Part shown: positions 52,240-62,670 of the stretch, piece by piece
Numbering within the stretch: the stretch's first letter is position 1
Layout of the letters: each line of letters opens with the position of its first letter
DNA from: Chara braunii
Lineage: Eukaryota > Streptophyta > Charophyceae > Charales > Characeae
Assembly (NCBI GenBank): GCA_003427395.1
Contig: BFEA01000049.1
Location: 2,755,218 to 2,819,217 of the forward strand
Direction: 5' to 3'
Length of the DNA: 64,000 nt
Notes under the pieces: model-generated
What the model was told of the DNA's origin: nothing
Databases searched by the model: none
What the model saw: the letters and a program-made list of their open reading frames with translations, nothing else
Made by a program: the position numbers and the translations under genes

Positions 52240-52452
52240 GCAGGGGTGAAGTGTGGTACATCCTTCCTCGGGAAGTAATCAATGCCATACTTCGGGCCCT
52301 CCTACCATAAGGGGGAGGAGCGTGTGTGAGTACCCAATGTAACCATTTCTGACTTGCCGGTGGAATAGGAACCGGACTGATACTCCCCAGAATGGAAAAG
52401 GAGCCAGAAGGCCCGGAACAGTAATGTTCTGTTTAAGAAAAAAAAAAAAAAT
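52240..52452 (+). mobile_element. SINE-2 copy 1 (double-hairpin head, A-tail)
   Basis: Starts near GCAGGGGTGAAGTG. Hairpin 1 CTTCC/GGAAG (52263-52275), linker TAATCAATGCC, hairpin 2 CCTCC/GGAGG (52298-52318) with loop containing ACCATAA, then a 3' body (GTAACCATTTCTGACTTGCC, GGAATAGGAACCGGACTG, CCAGAATGG, GGAGCCAG) and an A14 tail (52438-52451). The body recurs inverted at 54204-54395. No A/B boxes were found. Confidence 0.75.
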
Positions 52453-52581
52453 GGAGTTCTGCCAGCATCTCATGGACACTGCTTACGGCCCTGACCGCTA
52501 AGTGAAGAAGAACAGTGGGTGCCCCCCCAGGACAGCAGCTAGGCTGATGCGCAGATCAGCGATCTGAAAAACAAGCTGCAG

Positions 52582-52826
52582 CAGGCAGAGAGAGAAAGAA
52601 AACAGCAACTTAAGAGAGAGAAAGAAAACCGCAAGTTAAGAGAGAGAAAGAAAACAGCAAGTTAAGAGAGAGACAGAAAACAGAAAGTTAAGAGAGAGAA
52701 AGAAAACAGCAAGTTAAGAGAGAGAAAGAAAACAGCAAGTTAAGAGAGAAAGAAAACAGCAAGTTAAGAGAGAGAGAGAGAAAAAGAAAACAGCAAGTTA
52801 AGAGAGAGAAAGAAAACGGCAAGTTA
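52582..52826 (+). repeat. 26-bp minisatellite, about nine units
   Basis: Unit AAGTTAAGAGAGAGAAAGAA + AACAGC, repeated with variants (one 22-base unit and one expanded GA unit). As 26 is not a multiple of three, it is not a coding repeat. Confidence 0.93.
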
Positions 52827-52871
52827 TGGCTCCCTGATTTTTGGAGAGCACCCTGCAGTCTAAGTCGAACG

Positions 52872-53168
52872 TTGGGAGGAACTGTGTTTTCCCTGCAAGA
52901 GATGGGAATGGACTTCAAGATAATTGTAGAAACGGACATGCAGGTGCAATGCAGGAAAACACTTCAGAAAATGGAAAAGCAGATAGATGAGCAGAAGAGA
53001 AATCTCCTGTGGAAGTTTGTTTCTGGCACGTGGTTATATGAGGGAAGAATAGCAGAAATTAAAGGCAAAACGCTACTTTTCGTTGATTGGAACATTACAC
53101 CAAATTCGCTAAGGATACTTTGGGGAGTGGAAAGCTTGGCTCACCGGAGAATGACATGCTCAGGCTGA
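52872..53168 (+). CDS. Unidentified 98-codon frame
   Basis: The frame reads MDFKIIVETDMQVQCRKTLQK, a charged helix EKQIDEQKRNLLWKF, then GTWLYEGRIAEIKGKTLLFVDWN. Composition is protein-like, but no family is recognised and no neighbour supports it. It could be part of a LINE or gypsy gene. The start is the first available codon and may be wrong. Confidence 0.25.
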   Translation: MGGTVFSLQEMGMDFKIIVETDMQVQCRKTLQKMEKQIDEQKRNLLWKFVSGTWLYEGRIAEIKGKTLLFVDWNITPNSLRILWGVESLAHRRMTCSG

Positions 53169-53385
53169 GGTGCTGGACCGGGAGAAGGGGTGGAGCAGGG
53201 GAGAACCCGATCGGGGAGGCCTGGTTGGGGCTCAGCGGGCTGGCAGCCGCGAGCATTAGTTTAGCATCCGACTGAGACTGAAGGCAGAAGATTCGGGGCC
53301 TTGAGTTGATGTTTGCACCATTCGGTTGGAAAAGTAATGACAAAGTGGGGGGACGGGGTTGGTGTCAAACATTTAGGCATGACCG

Positions 53386-53540
53386 TCGGTTAATCCTTCC
53401 TGAGGGAAGCAATCAATCCTGACAGCGGTCTCCCAGGCCATAACGTGGGAGAACATGGAGTCTAAATACTGTCTAATGTATTTTTCCTCAAGGGACACTG
53501 CACCTGCTTCCCGGCAGGTGACGATCTTCACCAATAGACC
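53386..53540 (+). repeat. Double-hairpin repeat, copy 2
   Basis: Hairpin 1 CTTCC/GGAAG (53396-53409), linker CAATCAATCC, hairpin 2 TCTCCCA/TGGGAGA (53429-53452) around GGCCATAACG. It continues AAGGGACACTGCACCTGC, where CACCTGC can pair with GCAGGTG. Same order as in SINE-2 but with a different 3' part. Confidence 0.7.
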
Positions 53541-53889
53541 AGGGCTGTTCACAAAATATAAAAAAAAGAAAGGAATAATGACGCTGTAGTTGCACCAGCA
53601 AGGACAATGCACGACGAGGTGGATTACTTGGATGGAGAAGTAATGCAGTAATCCTTTTTTTTTTCATTTTTTTTTTCAACCCAGTCTAGCTGTTAGGAGG
53701 GGTGATATGAGAAGCCCCGCCTAGCAGCCTTTCTGGTTGCTCCAAAAACCTTATAAATGATATCAGCAGATTCAGCAGGCCTTTTCAACAGTGTCACCAA
53801 ATCAAGCTCATTGACTGACCGAGGGGCTGAGGTGTGCAATTATGATTAAGGCAGGGGAGGAGGTTTCCGGGATATGAAAGGAGGAATGG

Positions 53890-53925
53890 TCAATCCTTAC
53901 AGGGAGGAAGCAATCAATGTCACTC
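53890..53925 (+). repeat. Double-hairpin repeat, partial copy 4
   Basis: CAATCCTTACAGGGAGGAAGCAATCAATG: hairpin 1 and linker only; the second hairpin is not recognisable. Confidence 0.5.
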
Positions 53926-54072
53926 GCTCAAGGTACAGTTGGGGGGGAAAATAGTGCTACCTAGTAATGTACGATCTGATGGTCAGGAGAGGTAAGCTTT
54001 TTGGCTTCTAAGAAATACAGGGTAGCGGAGGAGGAGGAAAGCATAGTCTGTGCATCAGCAGGGGTCGAGCAG

Positions 54073-54203
54073 GGGTACATCCTCCTTTCACAAAGGAGTA
54101 ATTAATGCCGCTGCCTCGGGGTCCTTCAACCATAACGGAAGGAAACACTTCACGAAATTGTGAGTCAATTATCTAAGGGACACTGGACCTGGGTTTCTAG
54201 CAT
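54073..54203 (+). repeat. Double-hairpin repeat, copy 3
   Basis: Hairpin 1 CTCCTTT/AAAGGAG (54082-54098), linker TAATTAATGCC, hairpin 2 TCCTTC/GAAGGA (54122-54143) around AACCATAACG, then AAGGGACACTGGACCTGGG as in copy 2. It is cut off by the inverted SINE-2 tail at 54203. Confidence 0.7.
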
Positions 54204-54395
54204 TTTTTTTTTTTTTTTTTTTTTTAACAGGTCCTTATGGTCCTGGCTCCTTTCCATTCTGGGAGCGACAGTCCAGTTCCTATTCCCCGGGCAAGTCAAA
54301 AGGAATTACATATCGTACACACTCACGCTTCCTTCCGTATGGCCGAAGGATCCCTGACCAGCATTGATTCCTCCCTTGTACGAGGATTGACTGTC
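54203..54395 (-). mobile_element. SINE-2 copy 5, inverted
   Basis: Minus strand: hairpin 1 TCCTC/GAGGA (54369-54386), AATCAATGCTGG, hairpin 2 TCCTTC/GAAGGA (54330-54350) with loop GGCCATACG, then the SINE-2 body (TTGACTTGCCCGGGGAATAG, CCAGAATGGAAAGGAGCCAG) and an A-tail (plus-strand T-run 54203-54225). Confidence 0.75.
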
Positions 54396-54880
54396 AGCTT
54401 GCCCTCTCAAGTCGTTCCTCTCAGGCTGCTGCATAGGCCTGCCAAATATTCCTCTACATAACTAGAAAAGTGAGAGGTTGCGCTGACAACTGTATACGAT
54501 TGGCTATCTCCCGCCCTGTCTGTCGCTCTGCTTGTTCCTGTGCTTGTTATGCTGATCTTCGGTCTTGGATTCCGTGGACTGGTTAGCGCCTTCCGTTACC
54601 CTTGATACGACTTCTTCCATATCAGTCTGTTGTCCGTTATGGTGGCCCCCTTGCCCTTTAATAACCATCCCTTTAGGAAAGCTCGTCTCTTAGCTGCGTG
54701 CTTATCTGGTCTGTTTTTCGCTGATGAAGCTATTGTCCTTCATCTGTTCCGGATTTCGGTCTCCTCCATGTGTATCCAAAGAGTCCACATTTATTCCTTT
54801 GCCACCTCTGCTCCCTCAACTGTCTGTGTGCATCTTCGTTCCCATATGATCTAGAGAGTTAGCTTTCTGAGCAGTCGGAA
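54396..54880. other. Gene-free stretch
   Basis: Short frames only. Possibly the 3' UTR of LINE-4 at its right end. Confidence 0.4.
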
Positions 54881-56073
54881 CCAGACTTCCCTGCTGCCCT
54901 TGAGGTCCCCGGGCGTGTTAGGGAGGAGTAGAATGGTTAGGGAGGAGGTGTTGGCGGGTGGGACTGAGAAGAGGTTAGACCATAGTTTCTGGACTTTGTT
55001 CCAGAACCAGGGCGCTTCTGGACAGAAGAGCAGGCAGCGTGGGATGTCTTCAGGCGTGTTTTTCCGAGTTGTTTGGATCTGAGTGTTTCCTTCGTTTGTG
55101 AAGCCATTGGTTGACCGGGAGGGCTGTGTGTGTATTCTAACCAGTCTGATAAGAAGGTCTTTGGCCCAAGGGATGGAGAATTAGATCGGCGGGTCTAGAT
55201 TGAGGATGGTCTGCCATTTCTCTACTAACCTTGGGTTCGGGTCTGTGGTCTGCAGTCCGAGGTTGTCGCCAAATTTGACATTGTATTGGGAAATTGTTCT
55301 CGACCTCCCTTTGTTCCAAATCCATTCCTTGGGTCGAATTCCAGGTCTCTGATACTGAGCTCTGGCTGGGATATGACCTGTGGTCTGTTCTGGGAGACTC
55401 AGACCTTCCTGAGGAGGAAGTTTTCTAGTTGTGTGGCCTGGAGGTCCTTGTCTTGAATTGCATGCTCCTGAAGGGTACGGTTGGTGATACGGTAGGATAA
55501 GAAATTGGATTGGTAGCTTGAAGAGTCTGCTCTCGATACGAAGCAGTAGGCTCTCTCAGGTGGAGTGTGTGAAATAAGTATGCCCCAATCGCCTGTTTTC
55601 CAGGTGAATGTTTCTCTGAGGAGCATTAACCACTGGGCAGGAATGATGTGATGTATCGCTGTTAAGTTGATTTCAAGCGAGTGGCAACCCCTGAGGGAGG
55701 CTTGGAGTTCCTGGCCCGTCAACGAGTCCTTCCGTTCCACTGACCATAGGTGTTTGACCTGCCACACTCCTCTCTCCACCCATGTGAGCCATCTCCGATC
55801 TGTTGTATGGAGAGACCAGGGGTGACCTGCTGTGTCTTTGATCCAAGGATTGCAGAAGAGGGGTTGTCTGAGAACCTCTTCTTGGTTGTCTGGTGCCCCG
55901 TGTTTTGATTCTTTGGCCATGATCCAAAAGGAGCCTTGCATATTGTGTGGGGTGCTTATTGGTGCGAGGCTCCTTATACTATCCAAGGCCAGTTTTGTCC
56001 ATGGGAGGAATTGTTCGGTGAGAATCTTAATTATCCATTTCATGCAAAGCGACAGTTTCCTGTCCCGGGTCAA
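54880..56073 (-). pseudogene. LINE-4 thumb and C-terminal region
   Basis: The main frame 56073-55399 (224 residues) has WIIKILTEQFLPWTKLALDSIRSL, NMQGSFWIMAKES, EEVLRQPLFCNPWIKD, RWLTWVERGVWQVKHLW, matching LINE-3. The zf-RVT part (55330-54900) is degraded; LPGQPMASQTKE and a Cys in HAACSSVQ can be made out but no full zinc site. Confidence 0.75.
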
Positions 56074-56156
56074 TTATCCCCAATCCTCCTTGCAGTTTCC
56101 TTGTGACCGTTTGTCACAGGTCGTCTTGTTAGGGTCGCTCGTCCATAAATAGCATC

Positions 56157-57482
56157 TCACCCTCGCTTTAAGAGTCTTGAGATCTTCGTCGGGGGGGAGC
56201 AGATGGGGGCCATATACCATAGCGTGGAGAATATTGACGTGTTTATGATAAGTGCTTTGCCAAACAGGGATGCTTGGGCTTTCTTACACGGGGCTAGGCG
56301 GGTTATTGCCTTCACGATTAAGTTATGGCCCATTCCTGGGCATGTGCCGTCCTTGTTCACCATGATGCCGAGGTAGCGAAGTGCTTGGTCGCTCCTGGAC
56401 CACGACATGGGAGTGGATAGGTCAGGGGGTTGAGGCGGGGTGCTGTCTGCGAACCACCAACCTTCAATTTTGGACCAGTTTACCTTCATTTCTCATCCTA
56501 GTCGAAAGGCTCCATGGCTCTAACAAGGGCTTGGAACGAGGAAGTATTGGCATGAATGAGGACCGTTAAATCATTGGCGAACATCACTATTGTGGGCAAA
56601 GCGAAGTCGTGTAGGGGGTCGTAGTTCTGTGTGGTAAGGCGGTCTATAGACGAGTCTTTGCAGAGGAAGGAAGCGATGGCCTCTATGATGAACAGAAAGA
56701 TGGGGGGAGTTAATGGGTCGCCTTGACGGACAGATCTTGGCATCGGATAAGCGTCTGACTCTATCCTGCTTATCTGGACTTTGCCCGTGGCATCGCCATA
56801 TAGAACTTTGACCCATCCCTCAACTTTGGGCCCGCTCCCATCTTTTCCATGCAGTTCTAGAGAAAATTCCAATTGCTTGATCAGAGGCTTTTTCGAAATA
56901 AAAAAGGCTCAAAGTAAAATCTCAACAGTCATTTAACATCAGCATGATCATCTGCTTGTTCACATCAGGGACGCTGAGCCCGGTTCTCAACAGTTTTTCG
57001 TTTTTGTCACTCCGGGTAGACTGTGAGGACCCCGGCCTCAACATCTTCATTGGTAATATCAGCCTTGGGCACTGGCCCGTTTAAGGAAAAAAAAAAAAAA
57101 AAAAAATTTGTTTTTCGGTAATCTTCCTTGCTGCCTCGTTCAGGGTCATCACATTGTCTAGTATGTATCTTCCTGGAATGAACCCTGCTTGATCAATGTG
57201 AAAACACTTGTCGATAAGCTTTATGATCATGTTGGTTAGTGTTTTTGCCAGTATTTTATAGGGAGTTGTGAGTAATGAAATTGGTCTGTAGTTTCTTAGG
57301 TCCTCTTTGTCCCCTTTCTTGTGGAGTAGCGAGACCACACTGGTGCTTAGGAATGAACCCAAACCACCCTTCGCTTTGCTGTCATTGGTAAAATTGAGGA
57401 GGTCGTACCCTAGGATAGGCCAAAAATGGATCCATAACTCTTTGGAGGGTCCATCGATCCTTGGTGCCTTGTTGTTTCCCAT
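56157..57482 (-). pseudogene. LINE-4 reverse transcriptase, SINE-interrupted, active site mutated
   Basis: Pieces: 57482-57081 (NNKAPRIDGPSKELW, NYRPISLLTTPYKILAKTL, QAGFIPGRYILDNVMTLNEAARK), then after the SINE FYFEKASDQ (56895-56860), 56872-56498 (RSVRQGDPLTPPIFLF; FANDLTVLIHA with the motif at 56570-56581) and 56489-56157 (MKVNWSKIEGWW, RYLGIMVNKDG). The first Asp of the catalytic pair (FADD in all other copies here) is Asn, which should abolish polymerisation even without the frame breaks. Confidence 0.85.
56905..57107 (+). mobile_element. SINE-1 copy 2, antisense within LINE-4
   Basis: Plus orientation. AGGGACGCTGAGCCCGGTTC, CACTCCGGGTAGACTGTGAG, CCCCGGCCTCAAC and CAGCCTTGGGCACTGG are shared with the 3' part of copy 1 (14525-15072). 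A-tail 57088-57107. It is 5' truncated to about 200 bases and splits the LINE-4 RT between TEKQ and FYFEKA. Target-site duplication is not clear. Confidence 0.8.
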
Positions 57483-58143
57483 ATGGGATAAGGCTGCCTG
57501 GAGTTACCCTAAGGTGATTGGTTTGTCCAAGCCCTCTGACTGTTCTGATGAGATCGTCTTGTCTAGGTAAGACAACATTTGTTGACGACCTGTTAAGTTT
57601 GTCGTGGAGAGGGGTGAGGGTGTTTTAGATTCGTAGAAAGCTGCGTAGAAGGATCTGGCAANCCTTACCATGTCTATGCCAGTTGTTTTCGTGTCGCCCT
57701 GGTCCGATGGGTCTTTCAATTTCTCGATCATGTTGTTCCTAGCGTTGGCTTTCAGTTGGCGAAGAAGAACTTGATCATAGATTGGTTTGCAGTGTAGTCA
57801 GTCAACCTAGCTCGTATTTGCAAGCCTCTTAGTTCCCATCTCCTCCATTTGTTAGCTCTTCCTTGGATGATCGGAGTAGGTCGTAGTAGAATTCGTTGGT
57901 GGGGTCTGTGGTGAGGTTAGCCTCTGCAATTGTGATAGCAATTTGAAGTTCCTTCTTTCTGATTTTGCGTTCTGCCGCTATGCTTCTTAACTTGGCCGAC
58001 ACTGTCTGCACCATGTCTAAGTAATTGTCTATGAACCAGTTGTGTTTGTCATTATGCCTCGTTTCGTCTTGTCACATGAATAACCAATTCCATTTGATTG
58101 CCTCTGTAAGACGGTCTGTGGAGAGAAAGGAGTTATTCAATCT

Positions 58144-58847
58144 CTAGAATCCATGTCCTTTTTCCATAGGGGTGTTAAAGTTGAGGAGAAGGTGTATGGG
58201 TTTATGGTCTAGCCCTTTGAAGGCAGATGCAAGAAGGATTTCGGCCTCCTTGACTGTGCCTTGAAGGAGTTCGGAAATCAGGAAGAAGTCGATCCTTGAT
58301 AGGGAGGTATGGTTGGCTCGAATTCTTTGACGAGTGAGAAGGCTGGGATGGAGTGTTCTGAATGGGTCAATCAGTTCAAATTTTGTCATGATGTTTCGAA
58401 TATGGGTGCCCGCTCGTGTTGACCCATTAGCAGGGAGTGAGAGATACGGTCAAGGTAAGCGTCTAAGGTAGTGTTCCAGTCTCCTGCTATGATTATTGGT
58501 AGGGGGGTTTGGATGATCGATTTGATGTCAGTGAAGAACTCTATTCGTTCGCTTTCTGCATTGGGGGCGTATATGTTTACGATTCTCATTTCTTCTTCTT
58601 GCCATCTGATGTCGATCCAGGACCATATGCCCTCGACCGTGTCTCCTTCCCCATTCAGCACTTGTCCTTTTGTCCAGATTTTAGATGAGCGAGGTATGAG
58701 GATTGTCGTCCCTCTTTTGCTATGTCCCTCTCTATTGGGACTGTGTGTCGGCTCTGGATTCTGATTCAAATCGCGACATTCTCTTTCCCTCTTCTTCTCA
58801 TGGTATCGGAAGGCGTTGAATTTCGACAGTTCGGTTTGTAGTCTCAA
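58144..58847 (-). pseudogene. LINE-4 endonuclease
   Basis: Two overlapping frames (58847-58386 and 58389-58144) carry the APE motifs NIYAPNAESERIEFF, IIAGDWNTTLDAYLDRIS (GDWN intact), SRIDFFLIS and GLDHKPIHLLLNF. The N-terminal LQETH region upstream of 58847 is not open. Between ORF1 and this point (58850-59200) the coding is too decayed to read. Confidence 0.82.
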
Positions 58848-59199
58848 AATTTCGTAACTGTTTTTTTATGTTTGAATTCCTGCCACCATCGACTTGCTGT
58901 TCCTCCGTGTTTTTTTCCTGGTGTTTCACGCATGGCATCCTGATGTCGAATTCCTTTTCCGTCTCGTTTTTAGCTTTTTCGAGGTATACTTTAAGGCTTA
59001 AGCCATTCGAGGGGGAACTCTCCCTTGTCTTCTTGGATCGCGGTGTTCAATTTTTTTTGGGGGCAGATGTCCATTCCATTCGGGGTCGGATCCTGATTTG
59101 TTTTTGGATCAGGATCAGATCCCAACTTTATGGTATGTGGAACCTGTTCCCCTGAGGGGTCGCTGTCGCCATTGGCTGTGTTGCCTTTCCTCTTCTTCT

Positions 59200-60529
59200 T
59201 CCTGCTCAGCTCATCATTGTCTCTCTTTTGAGGGGAGGCCTATTGTTTGAGAGAGGGGTCGGTCAGGGTGTTGCGGTTCTCAATGATCTCTTTGGCTGCA
59301 TCCAGAATGCTGTTGTAGTCTTCTGGGTGGAGAATGAGCTTGTGGTTTGCTGTCTGATTGATTCCATGTCCCACATCGAGTCTTCGTGTTTCTTTTCCTC
59401 CTTGATCACTCGGGAGTCAATCACTGGGTCCGAGTGAATTTTCCCTGGTATCCTAGTGATCTTTTTTGCTTTCACGTGGTGCCACTTGCTGTCTGAGGGA
59501 GGGAAAATGTCTGGCATGTTTGATTGACGGGGAAGTGTTGTTGTAGGTCCAAATCCATTTGAGGTCTGGGATGCTGTCGTCGAAGACCCAGCTGTGGTAG
59601 TCTGGGTCATTGACGAACCAGATCCCTTTAGCTTCTTCCACTTCTACTAGCATGTTTTGTCTCAGTTTCTTCTGCTCGGTGGAGCGCGGGCACTTGGGAT
59701 CCGTTCCTAGGTGGCCCCTGGCTCTGCATCTGAAGCAGATTGATGACGCTTTGGTCAAGACTGTTACAGCGGTGACTTTGCCTCCAATGAGACATTGTCA
59801 TTCTTCTGGGAAGATTGGGGACTCATCCGTCAGAACCTCCAGAATGACAGTGGCTGAGTCGCAATGGGGAGCAAGGAAGTCGGGCATTGGGAGGACGCAC
59901 TTCAGGATTTTGCTACCTGGGTATTCCACTTCCAGTCGATCTTTGATCAGGGGGTGTCCTCTGGCGGGAATGTTGTCAAATTGTACCTAGAACTGTTCCC
60001 TCTTCAGCCACTGTTTGTAGGAAGCGGCAGGCGATACTTCTGCTCGCTGTGCTGTTTCCGATTTCCAGCGTGACAGGGTACAGACCGAGCCGTTGCAGTT
60101 CATCGTCTCGCATTTCTCCAGCAGGTGTGTTGCTTGGTTGGCGTCTTTGAACACTACCATCATCATGCATCTGCCCAGGCCTAGCAGGGAGAACTTGTCG
60201 ACCTTAGTTTTGATGTTTTCCTGCTCCTGAATGGTTTTCACTATCCACTTCCTCTTTTCAACTGGGGAGACTCTCGCTCCAGCATTGGAAAAGGAGAAAA
60301 TGAGCGCGTGTTTTTCGAAGGTCACATTAGTGTCGGCCATCTTGTCTTTCAGATAAGTCCAAGCAGTCACTTCTTCATCGGTAATGTCCTTGATGTTCCT
60401 GACTTTGATTGTGATTTTTTCGCCCTAGATTTGTGGAGCTTCCAAGAGGAAACGCAGTGTCTCGTGATCCTCATTGGAAGAAATATGGGCGGGGGTCTTT
60501 GAGGCAGCTGCCTTTGTCGCTGCTACCAT
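59200..60529 (-). pseudogene. LINE-4 ORF1 (RNA-binding protein)
   Basis: Read from an ATG at 60529 (MVAATKAAASKTPAH). A TAG at 60427-60425 interrupts it; the frame then gives GEKITIKVRNIKDITDEEV, AWTYLKDK, and a domain with FSLLGLGRCMMMVVFKDANQATHLLEK..NGSVCTLSRW resembling the DUF4283/RRM-like domain of plant LINE ORF1. After further breaks comes a zinc-knuckle-like ICFRCRARGHLGTDPKC (spacing C-x2-C-x4-H-x6-C, two residues longer than standard), then an Asp/Trp-rich segment and a Thr/Ser-rich tail. The protein would coat LINE RNA. Confidence 0.75.
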
Positions 60530-61336
60530 GCTAAACCGACGTTGGTAAGTGTGGGCCATGTCTGCGTTTACTGGGTGTTTAGCTGAGTGATGTGATTATG
60601 TTTTACCGTTGTTAAATTGGTTAGTCTTAGGCAAGCACGCTGTACCTTTTTGGAGTTGTCTGGCTTTTTTTTTTTCTTCTTCTAGTCTACGTGTTCCGGT
60701 GTGATCTGCTCGCTGCTTGTTTACTGGATGTTAATTCTGCCAGTTGTCTGGACTGATTGGCCACGTGTTCTGAGGTGGGATGGGCGGCTTCTGCCTTGCA
60801 TGCACGGCCGCGAGTCAGTGTTTTGTGTTCTGGGATGCCAGTGTCTTGTTCGTTATCGAAAGTTATCTGGCTCGGAGAAATTTCGTGATGGCGTATAAAG
60901 GGCAGTTCAGGACTCGTGCGGAGGGAGGGGAGGGGAAAATCAAGCTGGTGCAAGAGAGCGGGGGCAGCAGATTCAGTGGGTTTTTTTTTTCTTTTTCTTT
61001 CTTTCCTTTTTCCTTCTGACAGTGGGTGGTGATGGGGAGGAGGTGTTGCTATGACCTCCTTTCTACGGAGTGTGCTTGCTATATGGTGATAGAGAGTAAC
61101 GTGGGTGTTAGATCTTGTGAGAAGATCGTGAGGGGGGAGAGTTTGAGCGGGGGAGCTTGAGAGGGGGGGAGTTTGAGCAGGGGAGCTTGAGAGGGGTGGA
61201 TGAGTGTTTGCTGTGTTATGTTGCGGGTGTAATGCTGGAGAATGTGATTTTGAGAGGGCGAGTAAGCTGGGGAGGGGACACGTGAGTGCTGTTGAACGCA
61301 AGGTTCAAGCTGGGCCAGCAGGACTGGCAAGGCGAC
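60530..61336. other. LINE-4 upstream region with short GAGGGGG repeats
   Basis: No credible gene. About 61125-61200 contains three GGGGGAG(C/T)TTGAG units. The Pro/Ser-rich minus-strand frame here reflects composition. It may hold the LINE-4 5' UTR. Confidence 0.45.
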
Positions 61337-61387
61337 TGTTACATGCTGCGCCTGCAACATGCTGCGCCTGAAACGAGGGCCATTTTC

Positions 61388-61592
61388 AGGCCCTGTGTTG
61401 TTTTCAGCCTAAAAGCCTGAAAACAAGGGCCTACAGGCCCTGTGTCGTTTTCAGCCTAAAAGCCTGAAAACAAGGGCCTACAGGCCCTGTGTTGTTTCAG
61501 CCTGAAAGCCTGAAAACAAGGGCCTACAGGCTCTGTGTCGTTTCAGCCTAAAACAGGGCCCTCCAGGCCCTGAGTCTTTTCAGCCTGAAATG
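61388..61592 (+). repeat. 47-bp tandem hairpin array in the element E LTR
   Basis: Units start AGGCCCTGTGT at 61388, 61435 and 61482, with variants at 61528 and 61565. In each of the first three, AGGCCC and TTGTTTTCAG pair with CTGAAAACAA and GGGCCT, forming a ~16-bp stem with a 4-base bulge around CCTAAAAGC. Position upstream of the TATA box suggests U3. Confidence 0.85.
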
Positions 61593-61768
61593 GAGAGCCA
61601 TTTTCAGGCCCTCATAAGATCGACCTGCCCTGAAACTTAGGCACCAGACCAGGGTTTTAGCACAGGCCATTTTGGGCCTGTTTTCAAGACAACCTTTGGT
61701 TGAGCTTCAACGTCAGGGTCTGGCACGTTTTGGCATTGGCAAGAGCAGCCTCCTGGACGGGCCAGCAC

Positions 61769-61776
61769 TATATAAG
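61769..61776 (+). promoter_or_regulatory. TATA box of element E LTR
   Basis: TATATAAG within CCAGCACTATATAAGACTGG; the family D-like LTR has the matching CCAGCACTATAAAG at 47388-47402. Confidence 0.75.
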
Positions 61777-62670
61777 ACTGGCCCTGTCCTGCAGGCTGCA
61801 GGTAGTTCATAGGGACTTCCCAGGCACTTCAGGAGGCAGGAGGTAGTCTTCAGGATTCGGCAGCAGCACGCTGGAGGAGCGCTGCAATAGTAGTAGTAGC
61901 GTTAGCAGTAGCCTTCAGTGCTGGGCGCTAGTAGGAGTTAGAGTAGCACTGGAGAGAGAGAGATTGGGCGGAGGCAAGGGAGACTTACCTGCAGCGCCAT
62001 AGCTCCAGCTTCGTCTTCGAGGTACCTGCAGCACGGTGCCACATTCAGAGGTTAGTACCTGGCACATGACAGAGAGCGAGAGAGAGAGTTCTTCTTCTTC
62101 CTCCTCTCAGTCCACCATCTCTTCCTCACCCTCTCACTATCTGACTTCTCGGCCTCAGCAGACTATGAGCGAGAGAGAGGACTGGTGGCATTTGGATCCA
62201 GACTCGACATTGGGCTTCAGACATTTGACGAGGGATTATCTGGGACTTGTACCGAAGACTTGGTGTTAACGACATTCCCATCTTCCCCCTCTTCTTTATC
62301 TGATCTCCTCCTCTTCGTCTGTGTATGGTCTGGACCTGGCGCAGTCTTCCTGTGTGTAGCGCCAGGCCCCTTCACACCTTGTGACGAGGATGATGTATGT
62401 TTGGTCCGCATTGCGACATTGATTGGGCTAGTCATTGGTATTCTAGCATTTCGCTACGCTGTTTTGTACTCCATGAGGGAGGTCAGTCCCGGTCAGGTCA
62501 GGACTTATATCTAAGTCTTCCACTGCGCTACAAAGCACCATTTTTGTATGTATCAGGATGTACACTGCTTGTTGAGATTCTACTAGCACTGCATTGTCCA
62601 TTCAGTCCTTTTCATCACATTGCGGATCCTTGGCTATGTATGTACACCGCCCGACTGGGCGTGTAACAGT

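Larger units (their letters stand above)
54880..60529 (-). mobile_element. LINE-4: nearly full-length LINE with ORF1 and ORF2, minus strand
   Basis: On the minus strand from 60529: ORF1 (RRM-like domain, zinc knuckle), then ORF2 with endonuclease (58847-58144), linker, RT (57482-56157, interrupted by a SINE) and C-terminal part to about 54880. Many frame breaks. The catalytic RT motif is mutated (FAND). It is the only copy here where ORF1 can be recognised. Confidence 0.88.
61337..62668 (+). mobile_element. Gypsy element E 5' LTR (1332 bp)
   Basis: It starts TGTTACA (61337-61343) and ends TGTAACA (62662-62668), a perfect 7-bp terminal inverted repeat, followed 2 bases later by a primer-binding site. 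It contains a hairpin array (61388-61592), a strong TATA box CACTATATAAG (61769-61776), and downstream GTAGTAGTAG words like those in the other LTRs. The element body continues beyond the window. Confidence 0.88.

Noticed and set aside
60687-61301. 204-residue Pro/Ser/His-rich frame on the minus strand
   Set aside because: Low complexity, short internal repeats, no domain; more likely LINE 5' UTR.
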